Origin: Lonicera japonica
Lineage: Eukaryota; Streptophyta; Magnoliopsida; Dipsacales; Caprifoliaceae
DNA length: 64,000 bases
Direction of reading: 5' to 3'
Assembly (NCBI GenBank): GCA_021464415.1
Contig: CM038469.1
Location: 9,340,501-9,404,500, forward strand
The notes under the pieces are model-generated. The model searched no databases. It was not told where the DNA came from and saw nothing but the letters and a program-made list of their open reading frames with translations. Each line of letters starts with the position of its first letter. Within the stretch, counting starts at the first letter, position 1. The translations under genes were made by a program, and so were the position numbers. Below are positions 25,811 to 39,417 of this stretch, in pieces.

Positions 25811-27092
25811 TTGCAGGCAAATCTGCCCCCACTACCATCACAGGTAAAGCTGCTATTAATTCTGCAGCTTTACTCCTTGTTAAAAAAGGAAACTACAGTT
25901 CCCACTGTTGATGGTAAAACCTCCCATAACATCAACAACACAGAAACACAATCCAAATATGATGATTCCTTTGTTCCTTGCTCTCTTAACAAGAACAAAC
26001 ACTCCACCAGTAACAGTTCCAATTTCCACAAAAGCACGCCGAATCAATTGGTTAATAGATCTATCTCTCATTCACTTGGCAGCAAGCACTCAGTTTCTCA
26101 ACCTCCTCACTTCACTAGAACTAGAGTTTCTAATAAATTTTCTCCCCTTAAGGAGTATCTATTGGATGATGATGGTGATGGGGAAGCATGGGACCAATCT
26201 TCTGATGACAACCCATTGGAGGATCAAGAGATGGGTGATACCCCTGCAGGCCATCTTACTGTTCATAGACCTCTGTACTTAAATGTAGAGGAGGCACTAA
26301 ATTGGGGTAATATGGCAGATGAGGAACCATTTCCATCATGGGAAGCTAGGGCAGATTTGGCTTTTGAAGCTGCAATAGCAGGGAACAACAATAATGATGA
26401 ATGTATTCAACTTTTGCAAGATGTTAGGTCACCAATTCTCAACCAACACTTTCCTCCATTGGGGGATAGCATACCTCCTACTTCTATACATCAAAAAAGC
26501 CCTCATTCAGTTCCTCATCAACACTTTTACCATACACAGTCTATCCATAGCTCTCCTTGTGGAAACTTTTTGAACATCTCTTCTTCCACCTCACAGCCCT
26601 CAACAAATTCTACAAATAAATCAGGGTCTCATGCTTCTGAGCACATTCCCTCCCCTATTGGGACCAGAGCTCAAAGGAAAAAAGGTGGAACAACAACTTT
26701 GCCTTTGCACACACAAAAGAAAATGTCAAAAGCAGCAAAAAGATAAGCCAATGCTCTTTCTAAGCTCTCAAAGCCTAACACTACCAATTCTAGACATGAT
26801 CTGGATGAGCACCAATTGCAGGTTCTATTGGCAGATCAGAAGAAAAGAGAAGATAATGCTACTGCCAATGCTACTTTGCATAACCCTCTTGAAATGAGAG
26901 AAGTTGATGCAGATCCCACTGAAACTCAATCTAAAACATGGAAAGTGTGTGTATGCTCGACGTCAACAGGACAAAGCTCAATCTTTGGTGACGGCCAACA
27001 TTCTTCAACCAACTATAGCAGAAACAAATGCCACAGCTTCTTCTACTGCTGTCTTTGCAGAAGTCAACAATGACGCCATAGTTCCCCAGTAG
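25811..27092 (+). pseudogene. Orphan decayed frame of about 425 codons, possibly a LINE ORF1 tail
   Basis: The frame is open from 25811 to a TAA at 26744-26746, continues open in the same frame to about 26940, then resumes two bases out of step (a GTGTGTGT run near 26943) as YARRQQDKAQSL and stops at 27092. The first Met is about 140 codons in, so the true start is upstream or lost. The sequence is Ser/Asn/His-rich with an acidic stretch (LLDDDGDGEAWDQ) and a basic end (GTRAQRKKGG). No family could be named with confidence; the composition recalls the C-terminal part of plant LINE ORF1 (gag-like) proteins. It starts eight bases after the broken helicase fragment. Confidence 0.45.
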
Positions 27093-28451
27093 CTTTTCCT
27101 CATTTTTGGAGTGTGACCTTGCTAGTTGCTGCCTATCAGGCAAAATTCTGCACAAGTCTATCTGGTTCACAGTTCTGCAAATTCTGTATTTTTGGTCTTT
27201 TTTGGCTTCCATGTCTTTTACTTTTTATGTTATGGTTACTTGCATTTTTGTTTCTTACTTTCCTCTATGGCCAATTGTTTAGGCATTGCCTATTTTTTTA
27301 ATTTTTTTTTAATTGCATGATGGACTTTATGGTTATTCCTTTAGTCCACATTGCAATTTGGGTAATTTTCATTAGTGTTTTTTGGGTCTTGGGGATGGCC
27401 TTATTGTATCCCCCTCCTTTGTTTCTATTTTGGTTTTTTATGCTATTACTCTATTCCCCTAGATTAGGCATAGAGGATTTATTTTTTTTTAAAAATAAAA
27501 AGAAGGTCAGTTACTTTCGCATGTTAGACTTTATCTGAGAATACCTGTTTTAATCATGAACAACTTTATGTAGTAGTATCTAGAGTTACAAATTGTGCAG
27601 AATTGAAGATATTGATTTGTGATAAAGATGAAAAACCAACAAATTCAACCACAAATGTAGTCTTCAAAAAGTTTTTCAAAATTTGGATTAGTAATGTTAC
27701 ATTTTAAACTTTTAAATTTGACGACAATGACTAATAGATTGTTATTATACATTTTTGTTTGATTCATTTATAATAAATAAATCTTTACATATTACCATCA
27801 CAAATACACTCCCGCGGATCGCACAGGGGAAAGTACTAGTACCAATAACAAAGAGATACAACAAATACTGTGAAGCAATTGTTGTGGAAATTATTTCCTA
27901 GAAACTGCATTCTTTAACAAAATTGTGAATTGTATATCTCAACTTTTTCATCTCAAAAATCGAATATTTTTATTTTTTTCTTTTCGTAATCACTCCTTCC
28001 CTTCTTTATCTCTTTTCACATCCTTCCAATTCTTTGATCCAAATGAATGGCAGGTGATAAAGTACACTACTGCAACTTTTAGGCTCTGGAGTTGAGTTTG
28101 TGTTCAACTTGTGTTCCAATCGTCTCTATTTCCCACACCATTGTCATCTCCATTTGATATAACATTTTGTACCATTTTTTCACATTTTTTTTAACTGTTT
28201 TTCGTAACTAGATGAGATTGTGTTCCTCAAAGCATTAGCGCCACATGTATCATCTGTTCACCAACAAAGCAAAAAAAAAAAGACACTACTAATCATACAT
28301 CAATGAAAATTTTTCTATATCTCAGCCCACTTGAACCCGTTCTTCTGCCTAATTCTTTGTTCGCCCCTCATTGAACACGACTAAATGTGATCATAACATT
28401 TAGCAATGAATAAAAGAAATTAGTCTCACTATAAAACTATCATGGGAGAAC
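27093..28451. other. Intergenic region, T-rich then AT-rich
   Basis: 27100-27500 is T-rich with an A-rich end, possibly the 3' tail of the element containing the upstream orphan frame. The rest is AT-rich and includes the 3' flank of the minus-strand gene ending at 28452. No gene seen. Confidence 0.4.
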
Positions 28452-31400
28452 CTAAGCAGCTGCTTCTATATCACCACCATTACCCCCCAAGCTTTTGAAA
28501 TCTTTTGCTTCTTGCTCTATCACTTTCAGGACTTCATTGAACCGACGCCTTGATGTTGGCAGCCTTGACAGTGTCAAACAGAACCCTTGTAACCTAGTTT
28601 GAATTAGGAAAATTTTCTTCAAACAGAAAGACAATGAAGAAATAGTATATCAAAGCAATCATGTATGAAGAAAATGGAAAGAATGTATTTCCAAATACCT
28701 TCTACTTATACCCTCCAACTGAGCTCTTCTGATATCATCCCGAGGAGGGATCCCACCATTCTGCCAAGATTCGATTTTTGTTGTATCACCACTGTACAAA
28801 CAGAGCTTAGAGAAATACAACTCTTCGGCTTCATCTAAATGAAGACTTCTAATTTGATCCTTCATGATACACAAGGGCTCATAAAGCCAGTCAAAAACCC
28901 TTCCCTCCGGTCTATTCACACTGGTTATTTCAACATTATCACCTATCAAGATGCGAAAAATCAGTTACATATATTTCCTCTCTTACCGGGTTATCACTGT
29001 AAGCGACATAAAAGAAGTGAATAACTACTAGTATAGAGCAAAAAAATACAATTATTATGTAGTCTGAAGTCCTTCAAGGAGCAGAGAGTAGGCAGTGTTT
29101 GGTTACCTGTAGATGCTGTGGTAGGGCTTGGTTTGTAAGGAAAATGTAAGACAGTGTGATGGATTGGCATTGTAAATGAAAAGACTGATTTAATTTTACA
29201 CTGTGTTCCACATTTTGATGCAAATCAACTACACACCAGAAAGTAGTGCAGTTGATTTTCATCCATCCTGATGCCAACCAAACCGACACAATCCATGAGC
29301 TGTTTACATTGAAAGCAGTTTCTACTGTAATGAGTTTTCAACAAGCCAAACACAGCCTATGTGTATGTGGGCGTGAGTGTGTGACAATACTTACGCATGA
29401 TAAAACCATTGCAACCACTCTTGATAGAGTACAGCAAGCACTCGAGGATAGCATATGCAGGAATTCCTATGTTAACTATCTTGTTTTTCGACTGTTTCCA
29501 TGCATCCATATCATCAAGCACAATGGCTCCATCTTTAACAAGCTCCATCCCAATATCCTCGCACGCTTTAATGAAGCTATCCCATATCTGAGACAAGAAT
29601 GAGAACATAGATTTTTTGCAGAAGTATTGGAAATGACAAATATGTTTTCTTAAAGATCACCAACTTAAATTCAATTTTGTAGGATCTTACCACTGCAGCT
29701 GTTAGTGTCTGCAATTTTGCCGAAGGCGCTCTTATCAACGGTTCATCAATGTTAATAACCTCAAGTTGTTCAACCATTCCATTCACAGGAAGCAATGACG
29801 AACTTGAACCAATCCGTTCTCGATATCTAGGTCTGGCTGCCACAAGAACAGAGGCTATATAACATAGTTCAGTATGCACTATGCAATCATCACATAGACA
29901 GCTAAGAAAAGCAACTTCTCTTATAGTAACGAATTGCAAACATACATATATTTGGGTTATCTAGAGAGAAATGCGAGGATTTTGGAAGGTCAGTTACTAT
30001 ATCTTCTTTCTAATAGTATTTCTTTTTGATGAAGGAAAAGATACATATTTATGCGAAGAAATCTTTTAGTAATCTAAATAAGAGTACTGAACTTGCACAC
30101 CTTGGAAAGCAGGACCCTTCACGCAAGTATAATAAATCGTTTGTATACTCATCCACAATAGATGCAGAGGCAACAGCACAAAGCAATCCTTTCTTCATCG
30201 AACTTTCCTAAAATGAGAAAACATGGGAAACATTTTTCCACCAGATAATATTAGCACATTAAGAGTGACTAACCAATAATTTGATGAAATAAATATTCCA
30301 GTAATAAAACAATTACCTGATATGTGACAGCAGCAGCATAAAATCCGAAAAGGAAGCTTGAAAATATTCCAGCCAAAGTAGCTAAAAGAACTAAGATTGG
30401 CCAAAAAAGAATCCAAAGCCCGGCAAAGGGAATGCAAACAGTTTCAAGAAATGGGCCTTCTCGCCCTATAAGATCTTGAATCAACCGATGCCACCCTTTG
30501 AAAAGCAATATAGGAGCTTTATACAGAACTATTAAAGTAATAAGAGGCACATCAATGAGAATGCCAAAAATTGCAACCAAAATGCATCCGGGTATCTGGG
30601 TAACCCTACAAGAAAACCATGGATGAACTAGTACGTCATATAATTTTGTTGTAGAACCAGGTTTCGAGGATTCATGTATCTACATGTTAAGTTTGTGACT
30701 GTTTCATGGCAAACACTCAAGATAATAGTTACAACAACAATAATTTTAGGATGACAGTTTGAAGACACATTTTGATGACATGGTAATGCCTCGCTCATTT
30801 ATTGGTTCACAATGGAGCTTGTACAAAATACAGACATACTAAGCTCAATTATCTGAGCAATTTATCGATGACACGTCACTATGTTAAGTAAATGTGTCAT
30901 CATTATGTGTCCCTCTAAAAGTACACTTTTCTAAGTTCAGTGAGAGCATGGTTAAAAAGATGATAGATTTGAAGATTGAGTGACCGCAACATTGTGATAT
31001 GGATTGAATTTAATGAATTCAACGATACACAATTAAATGGAAGACAACAAGAACAACCAATATGAACTTTTAGAAAAGAATATGATGAGAATAATACTTT
31101 AGCTCAATGGGATCCTCTTCCTTTGACTCGAGCAGCCCGTCCATAACAGAGAAATACGAGTGAAAAGAAAAATCTGCAAAATCGCGTACAATAGTGCAAG
31201 CACCCCAAACATTGCTCCAAGTGCCATCCTATATAGAACCCGAATCAATTGCAATGATCTTTTCTCCACAAATATAACACCTAATTAAGTCACTAAAACC
31301 ACATTGAGACAAAAGAAAGATAAATGATTACCGTGAAGCATTTGACCAACCTCATATGAACTGGGATACCTTCTTTGCTAATCGCCCTAAATGTCTCCAT

Positions 31401-32230
31401 TACAGGCCAAATGTAGCCATATCCGATACCCATAATTGCACTTCCAACAACCCCAACAATCGTCCACAATGCTATCGGTATTGGAGATAGTAAAATCAAG
31501 AGGCATTTCATATATGGACCAAATCTGTTCGTCCTATTCCATAAGAAAAGAAGAAACTAAAACATTTCCAAGTGAACAAATAACAAAAGAACATACAAAT
31601 CCTATTGGGTGCCCTTATTTCCCAAAGCAATTATGCCTTTGCCAGAGCATAATACTTTTTGAGAAGTTGTATTGTATGCTTCTAATATTGTACATTGCTT
31701 TGGCAAGAGTACCACCCATCCAATTAACCTTTACTTTTCTTAATTTTTTCATAAACACTGTAAAAGAGTGTATTTGGGAGATCCAATCACATGTATTTAG
31801 AATTGGAACTGGAATCATATTGGTTGAAACTTAGAACCAAATTTTCTCAAATTCAGTTCAAATGCATCGAAAATTTAGAGTTCCGAACCTCGGTGTAAGC
31901 ATAATAATTATATAAAGAAAATAAAGGAAAATCCGAACCTTATAATACAATAGATACTCCAAACAAGATGAAGAGGCCATAACCCAATAACCACACCAGT
32001 GTCCCCAAAAGCAATCACTAGAAACACAAAGGGACTGAATATTGCACCTGCATAAATAATGATTCAATCAATATACAATCAGCTATAAACTATTAAAAAA
32101 CAAAAAAAAGACAGATCAAGAGTGAAGAAGAGGTACCTTTGATGATACCCAGAACAAAAAGAAAGAGGAAAATGGGAAGGAAGAAGAGGAAGTAACAGGT
32201 GTAAATCAATACACCCTTTGGAAATTCCAT
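28452..32230 (-). CDS. At3g27390-type multi-pass membrane protein, copy 1
   Basis: Ten exons encode 550 residues without interruption: 32230-32137, 32047-31939, 31533-31332, 31228-31098, 30605-30317, 30207-30101, 29832-29691, 29587-29395, 28942-28699 and 28593-28452. Hydrophobic segments lie at about residues 7-31, 34-66, 72-105, 180-212 and 233-275, all in the N-terminal half; the second half is hydrophilic and probably faces the cytosol. Signature words include YGYIWPVMETFRAISKEG and LYKAPILLFKGWHRL. It belongs to the plant family annotated as uncharacterised membrane protein At3g27390; no biochemical function is known to me. The start at 32230 was chosen because the paralogue starts at the same place (MEVPKG against MEFPKG). 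The C-terminus ends in an Ala/Gly-rich tail absent from copy 2. Confidence 0.9.
29091..29357. mobile_element. Small MITE in intron 8 of copy 1
   Basis: The ends GGCAGTGTTTGGTT and, inverted, GGCTGTGTTTGGCTT frame 267 bp of non-coding sequence. The corresponding intron of the downstream paralogue lacks it, so it arrived after the gene duplication. Confidence 0.55.
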
Positions 32231-32622
32231 TGCCAACTGAAATTTTGCATAGAAAATGAATCTAATTACAAGAACCAATATATTCACCAAAGAGTATTGG
32301 AATTGGGCAAAAAAATCAGTTTTTTTTTTTGCCCTCTGGATTGTATTGTTTTGTAAGATATTTCAGTGGGTTTGTTCTTTGTGATTTAGTTGTCTTTATC
32401 AACTGGGACAAAAAAGGTGATGATTATCACTGATAAAATTTGGAAGTAGATTGGTTTAATAATTTTTTTGAACCGTTTTCTGATCACAGAGTCATGTTCA
32501 AATTGTGTTGACTCACAGATAGATGGTAGGTGGCAGGGATGGCGAGGATTGTTCCAATTATTTCGCGAGGTTTTTGTCTATTTCCCAATTTTTTAAATTT
32601 TATTTTTATGTACAAACTATAA
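32231..32622. other. Upstream flank of At3g27390-type copy 1
   Basis: 5' UTR and promoter side of the minus-strand gene starting at 32230. No specific promoter element could be assigned. Confidence 0.4.
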
Positions 32623-33155
32623 GGGTGCGTTTGATTGCAAGCATGTAATTTACATGGAAAGAAAATAAGTTCCAAGTAATTGAATTGCTTAGAATTGAGT
32701 TGCATGGAAAATGTAATTTAATGTGTTTGATTGCCTTAATTTTCTACCCGGAAAATATTGGTTGTATTGTGGCATTTTTAATGTAGAAAAAATTATGGGT
32801 ATCTTTTTTTACATAATTTTATAGTCATGATGGATCTTGTTTAATTGATCTTGATGAGTAGATTTTAAATATAAAATTTTTATTAAATTTTGAATTTTGT
32901 AGTTTAAGTTATAGCATTTTTAGTGTAGAAAATGGGTAAAATATCATCTCGAAAACCGTGCAATTGCCTAGAAAATAAAAACTAGCCCCCCCCCCAAAGA
33001 AAATATTTTCCTTGTTTACAAGGAAAATGTAAGTGTGTGAGCAAAAGTTGAAAAATATTTTTCCTAGAAAAAAAAGTCAATCAAACACCTTAAGTTGTCA
33101 AATCAAGTGGAAAATGGGTATTTTCCATGAAAAATACTCTCAATCAAACACACCC
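32623..33155. mobile_element. Tourist-like (PIF/Harbinger) MITE A
   Basis: The left end GGGTGCGTTTGATTG matches the inverted right end GGGTGTGTTTGATTG, and TAA lies directly on both sides (32620-32622 and 33156-33158), the 3-bp target duplication of Tourist-type elements. It is non-coding. Confidence 0.75.
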
Positions 33156-33246
33156 TAATTTCACAACACATAAAATAAGAAAGAGAAAAAAACATTTTAA
33201 TTAATACACTGGTATATTTTCAAGTCGTACGTTTCCAATGATGTAA

Positions 33247-34312
33247 GGGTGCGTTTGATTGCGAGCATGGAAAGAAAATAAGTTCCAGGCAATTGAATTG
33301 CCTAGAATTGAGTTGCATGGAAAATGTCAATTAAATGTGTTTGATTGCCTTAATTTTCTACCCGGAAAATAGTGTACTTTTCCATTTTTTAGTGTTTGAT
33401 AGACATTATTTTCTATGGTAATTGTAACTTTTTCCAACTTTTATTGTTTGATAGCTATTATTTTCCATGGAACTTGTATATTTTTTACATGGAACTTACC
33501 TAAAAAATCAGATTTTTTAAAAACAGTTTATTTTTTTTTTTCAATTTTACTTAATCAAAATATAGTATTTTGATTTTTGAACAATTTTACTTCATCAAAA
33601 ATCAGTTTTTTTTAAAACAGTTTTTTTTTTTTTTTTTTTTAACAATTTTACTTCATCAAAAAACAGTTTTTTTTTTTAGACCACACTTCATTGAAAAACA
33701 GTTTTTTTAAAAAACGGTTGTTTTTAACAATTTTACTTTATCAAAAAACAGTTTTTTTTTAAAACAGTTTTTTTTTTTTAACAAGTTTACTTCATCAAGA
33801 AACAGTTTTTTTTTTATAAAACAGTTTTTTTATTTTTCTAACAATCTTACTTCATCAAAAAACAGTTTTTTTTTATTTCTGAACAATTTTACTTCAGTGA
33901 AAAACAGATTTTTTTAAAACAATTTTTGGTTTTTGAACAATTTTACTTCATCAAAAAACTGTTTTTTTTTAAAACAGTTTTTTTTTTGTTTTTAACAAAT
34001 TTACTTCATCAAAAAACTATTTTTTTTAAAACAGTCTTTTTTTTTTCTAACAATTTTACTTGATCAAAAAATAGTTTTTTTTTTAGACTACACTTGTGCT
34101 AATTGCCTCGGTCTTTGTGCGAATTGCCTGGAAAATAAAAACCACCCCCCCAAAGAAAATATTTTCCACCTTTACATGGAAAAGTACATGAATAGTAAAA
34201 AAAGTGGGAGTTTGACTCCATGGAAAATAAATGCAATCAAACACTACAAAAGTGGGAATTTGGGTGGAAAAACCATATTTTCCATGGAAAATATGGCCTA
34301 TCAAACACACCA
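33247..34312. mobile_element. Tourist-like MITE B, expanded by a minisatellite
   Basis: Same left end as MITE A, including about 125 bp of near-identical internal sequence, inverted right end TGGTGTGTTTGATAG and TAA on both sides (33244-33246 and 34313-34315). It is twice the length of A because its middle is filled by a tandem array at 33480-34085. Confidence 0.75.
33480..34085. repeat. T-rich minisatellite, about 10 irregular units
   Basis: Variants of the word AACAATTTTACTTCATCAAA, each followed by AACAG and long T-runs, repeat at roughly 50-65 bp. Unit length varies because of the T-runs. The array is confined to the interior of MITE B. Confidence 0.85.
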
Positions 34313-34315
34313 TAA

Positions 34316-37300
34316 TTGTTTTCTCTTTTTTGTTTTTTTTGTTTTCGAGATAGAATAAATTTTATTTTTTTCATTATGATTTTTATGGCCTTGTTGTTTC
34401 TTTCTTTGCATTTCTACTAAACTACTGCTATAAATATTAAAAACAAAAAACAAAAAATACAAATCTTCTATTTAAATTTGCAAGTCGAGATTAAGCTGTT
34501 TCAAGACATGTGTATCACAACATTCTTGTCAATTTAAACATGATCCATTTAAATTTTCGTTTTATTTGGAGCAATTAAAAATAAAATATAAATGAATTAT
34601 TCATAACCTATTTAACTTAAGTTTGATTATGTCGATTACGAGTCTATTTCGGACTAATCACGTCAAATTTAATAACTCGAACATAATCCTTTTATTAAAT
34701 TAACGAATTAATCGTATCAAATATTACAAGCCTTAATTTATTCTATCTCATTATTCTATGTGACAACAAAATTTTCATAATATAAGTTATTTTGGTGACA
34801 TTGCATACAATTAAAAAACAACACATTCTTCCTTAACTTTTCATTATATTAGATTCCAAAGCCCATATATCAAATAGAATTATATTTGCACACACAATAA
34901 GTCAATAACTGCATCTTCACTTGATTTTTCCTTTAATATGACAAAAATAAAATTTACTATATCTAAAAGAAATAAAATTTACTCTCTCAATAAAATAAAA
35001 TAAAATAAAAATTACTCCTTAGGAGAAGATGCAACTTCAAAAAATCAGAAATATCTTTAATATGTTATCCTCTCTTATTTTCTAAATTATTATATCACTT
35101 AATTAGAGTTAATTTAAGTTAGATTAGAGTTCCCTCATGACCTTTTGGAACAGTGATGACATCAAAAATTTACTCCTTTTTTCATATAAATTATAAATTT
35201 ACAACCATCATAATAAAAGATAAACCAACAAATAGTTAGAATATTAAAAACACTATTAATTTTAATTAAAGATGGAAAATATTGGGTAGTTTAGTGAATA
35301 TTTTATTCCTTTCTTTCAATTTTTGTAAAATAGATTTCTTTGAATAGTCGGTAAGAATATAATTTTTTGACTTTTAATTAAATAGAGATTAGTTGTTGCA
35401 GCACTGGTGAAGACAATTTTAATTTATTATTATGTAATTTTTATTTTATTATTTTGGGCAATATTTTTCTTATTTTAATTATTAGGGTTTTGGTAAAGTC
35501 TAGAGTATTAGTTTAATATGTTTTGTTTTAGGTAATTCGGGTTTCCTTATAGTTAAATAATTTGATTTGGAATTAGTTTCCAAGCAATCCTAATTATTTT
35601 AGATTTAGGATTGGAATATTATAAACAAATCATGCCCCCATATGTATTATAATTTAATCCTTTATCAATATTTCAATTTTTTTGAGAATTTTCTATCTTT
35701 TCCTATGGATTCAATCAGTTAGGTAGAAAACGATATCCCTTTAAACCTGCTTCCGTCTTGCAAGTAATTTTTTTCCATCAATATAAAGGCTCTTGATTTA
35801 AGATGGGTAGAGTATTTAAGTATTTTACTCTAGTGTATCAAAAATCTCCACCACAACCTTAGAGATTTGAGGCAGTCTCACCAAACTTCTCCTCTCCAAT
35901 GTAATAGTATTGATTTTAATAGAAAAAACAAAGGTTTTTCAGAACTTTTAAATTCATACTAATTAATGTAATTGATTATAACCTTTTCTTTAATTTTCTA
36001 TTAATATGAATTATGCATGTTGATTAGTTTAAATAAAAAAACGAAAATTGGATCTTATTTCAACATGTTCTGTAAAAAAGAAAATCACTTTAAATTTGAG
36101 AAAGATCATTTACAATGGTTGAGTAAAAATTGATGTGTATATTCTATGTGGTACTTGAAGTCTAAACAAAAATATGCTTCAATGGAAATTTTGTAAACTT
36201 TTGTGAAAAATTGAAAAGAATCAATAAGATACGAAGAAATGTTATTTGTTATTTTATACAATTTTTTTTTTTTGAAATTATGTATATATAAAATTATAAT
36301 CACAATGGATGTTGATTTGTAGGTCTCATTATTATATTTTCAATGTTTATAAAAAAATTGAGGAGTGATAAAGTTGATGTGACATTGTAAATTAAAGGTG
36401 TATTTTACACTTTTATTTTACACTAAACTCATTTTTAAAAGATTGCTGTATATTGAAATTTTTACTAGTTGTATAAATTTTATACAAAACAAAATTACAT
36501 GCTACTGTTATAGATGCTCTTAGATAATAGTTTTACAAAACAATGATAGTATATATTGAATGATTTAAGAGATTATAATTTAGAAAGGGAGAATTCCTAT
36601 TCTCTCCATGTACTTGAAAAAAAAAAAAGAATTTTAGACAATTTTTTACCATGTCCAGATTCTTCTGTCACTAGCTAGGTTAAATTTATTTACCATTTTC
36701 ATCTAAGGGTTAATAATTTAATATGACTCTTAATTTTGATTAGTTAACCCATTAAAATAACAAGACCTATGAACATTATTCATTTTGTTATTGTAATGCA
36801 TTTAAACGGAGGGTTATGTTAGCCGAAGAAATCAATTATTCTTTGAGATGCAAATTTGACCGCAGAAACACCTGTCATTGAATTAAAGACGTTTTTTACA
36901 AGATGTTTAAGAGAACTACGCTATTCAGACAGTAAACCCTCACCTGCTCAAACTATTTCCTACCTTCATATTCTCCTCCTTTATTTTGAGATTAACCCAA
37001 TAAACCAAGAAAAAATTAGGGTTCAGTTTTTGTTCTCGAACATTTTTAAGATGCAGTTTTTGTTATTTTTTTTTAAAGCTTGTGGTCTTTGGTTTTGTGC
37101 ATCTGTCTCTGGAAAGGAATCACATGTACTGTATATGTGACAATTTTTCGATCATAAATATTGTACCTGGGACTGAGACTGAGACTGAGAAATTACATAT
37201 ACTTAAATAATGTATGTGTATCTAAGTCTTGCTATAGGCAGATAATATAAAACAAGGACCACAAGCATTAAAAAAAAAATAACAAGAATTACATCCTAAA

Positions 37301-38491
37301 AATTTCCTTTGATAAGGAATGAATCCTATTTCACCCCAACCCGATGCCCCACCAATCACATTACCGATGCTAGAAGGAGAAATATTTAAGAAAAAAGATC
37401 ATTGACAACTTTTATGGTGATCATTTCCACGAAAAGTTTCTCTTACAATTTATCGAAACATGGTGTGTATTTTGAAAAAATTAAAGAAAATTTCTTTATC
37501 TATGTTATACATTAGAGAATGTGAATTCTCTTATGAGTTTACATATATGTTTTGTTTACCTAATTTTCGCACAATTGGATGAAGATTTTAATAATTGTGG
37601 CATATCATACGTGTGCAACGATAGTACTGGACTGACCCGACTCAGATTCGAACTTGAGCTTGTATTGAAATAAAACAAATTATTTTTGAAATAAAATAAA
37701 TTATTTTTTGAACAAAATACTTATTAATTTGTTATTTATTTAAATATTTAAAATTTAGAAAAATTTGACCAAGTTTCCAACAAGTAGAGATTATCACTCC
37801 CCCTACTTTTTTTTTTTTTGCCAACAACTCCGTTCTCTGTCTCTCTCTAAAAATGGATTAACTTGGGCCAAAGGAAATAGTGAGCTTGATGATAAGGTTG
37901 AGGACAACCAAAAAGATAAAACTAGAAAGAAAGCATCCTTCTCTCCCCCTTTAATCATACAAAAAAATAAAATAAAAAATTACTTTCTCCCTTTCTTCTT
38001 CATGTGAGGAAATAGAAAGCAAAAGGAGAAATATTTTCTTCTGTTTCTCTTCCTTGAGCTAACCGTGAGCATAAGCAAAATTTAATTTTCTTCCTTTCTT
38101 CATTTGAGGAAAATGGGGCACCAAAAATTATATTTTTTGTTTTTTCGTCTCCCACAAATTTTGTTTACCATTTTTAAACATAGATTATTAAAGGTGTTAG
38201 TATTTGATTTTCTGTTGTGCAAGAAAATTTGAGATAGAAGAGATCATAGGGCTTATTAGGTTGGCATTTGCGAATTGCAGGTAGAAATGTTTGAACACAG
38301 CCGTGAAACGTATTAAAGAGATCGACCTGTCGTTCCATTATATTTATAGTATTATATAATTATGTAGTATCAAAACATTTTCACATGTATGATATCTTGT
38401 TTTAACATTATCAGTTTGATAAAATTATTCTAACAATGTTGATTGTATTGACTTGATAAGAGTATCAAATCACTTGATACTGTTATTATAA
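34316..38491. other. Gene-free AT-rich spacer between the tandem paralogues
   Basis: Very AT-rich sequence with short simple repeats (for example AATAA-type runs near 34990-35010 and 37670-37720). No coding frame has protein-like composition or splice support. No RNA gene was seen. Confidence 0.5.
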
Positions 38492-39128
38492 GGGCTCGTT
38501 TGGTTCGAGTTTTGAAAATGGAATGGGCATGGAATGGGAATACTTGATTCCGGAAAAGTTATTTTCCTGGCATTAAGGATACCATGCCGATGTTTGGTTC
38601 AACCGGAAATAGGAGTGGAATAAAGTATCAATTACAAAAACACCATTCTTTTTAAAAGATGAGAAAACATCACCTACTAATTTTTCAAAAGAGACAATTA
38701 CTATAATAAATTACAAAAATTACACATGCCTAGCTAATAATTATCCTACAAAAATTACAATTATTTTTAATTAAAAAAAATTACAACAGGAAAAAAGAAA
38801 AGAAAAAAGTTTCAAATAATTTTTTTTTTCATTTTTGTGTAGCAGCGTAATTTAAAAAAAAGTTCCAAACAATATTTTCATACACTGATGGAAAAAGAAT
38901 TATTTATTCATAAGGAAGAGTGTTATTTTAGTCCTAACATGAAAAAATTAAAAAAGATGCTTATTGGTAATGGTTAATTCCTTATGATTTAAATGGGAGA
39001 ACTTTGGGGGAAAGGTTTGTTCCTGGAATAATTTATTCCGGACTTAAAACTTGAACCAAACGCGAGAATTGTTTCGGAATGGAATGTAGCATTCCTGGAA
39101 TGGTTTAAATCTTGAACCAAACGAGCCA
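38492..39128. mobile_element. Tourist-like MITE C
   Basis: The left end GGGCTCGTTTGGTTCGAG and the inverted right end TGGCTCGTTTGGTTCAAG, with TAA on both sides (38489-38491 and 39129-39131). It belongs to a different subfamily from MITEs A and B. It sits about 290 bp downstream of the second paralogue's stop codon. Confidence 0.7.
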
Positions 39129-39417
39129 TAAAAGTAAAATGATTGTTAGGTGCTTGCAATTTTGGCTATGGAAACGAATATGAAAGCTCTACTTTCTGAG
39201 TCTATACTTGTGAACTACATTTATGTGTAATGTGTGATGCTCCAACACAAGTTCAATAATTGAATGCCGAAAATTTGCCTAAATAGGAAATTATTGTATC
39301 TAATAAAGAAGGATTACAACATTACATTTAACAACTAACAAAAAGACTAGGATTCAATCTAACAATTCAATAGGGAGAGGAAAAAGAAACCAAGTGGCTG
39401 CAGCTTTGGTATCATCA

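Noticed and set aside
33480..34085. CRISPR-like array, because of regular repeats
   Set aside because: Units are T-rich, variable in length and lack unique spacers; it is a minisatellite in a plant MITE.
35000..38300. Scattered short open frames in the AT-rich spacer
   Set aside because: Low-complexity translations without motifs, consistent with random AT-rich sequence.
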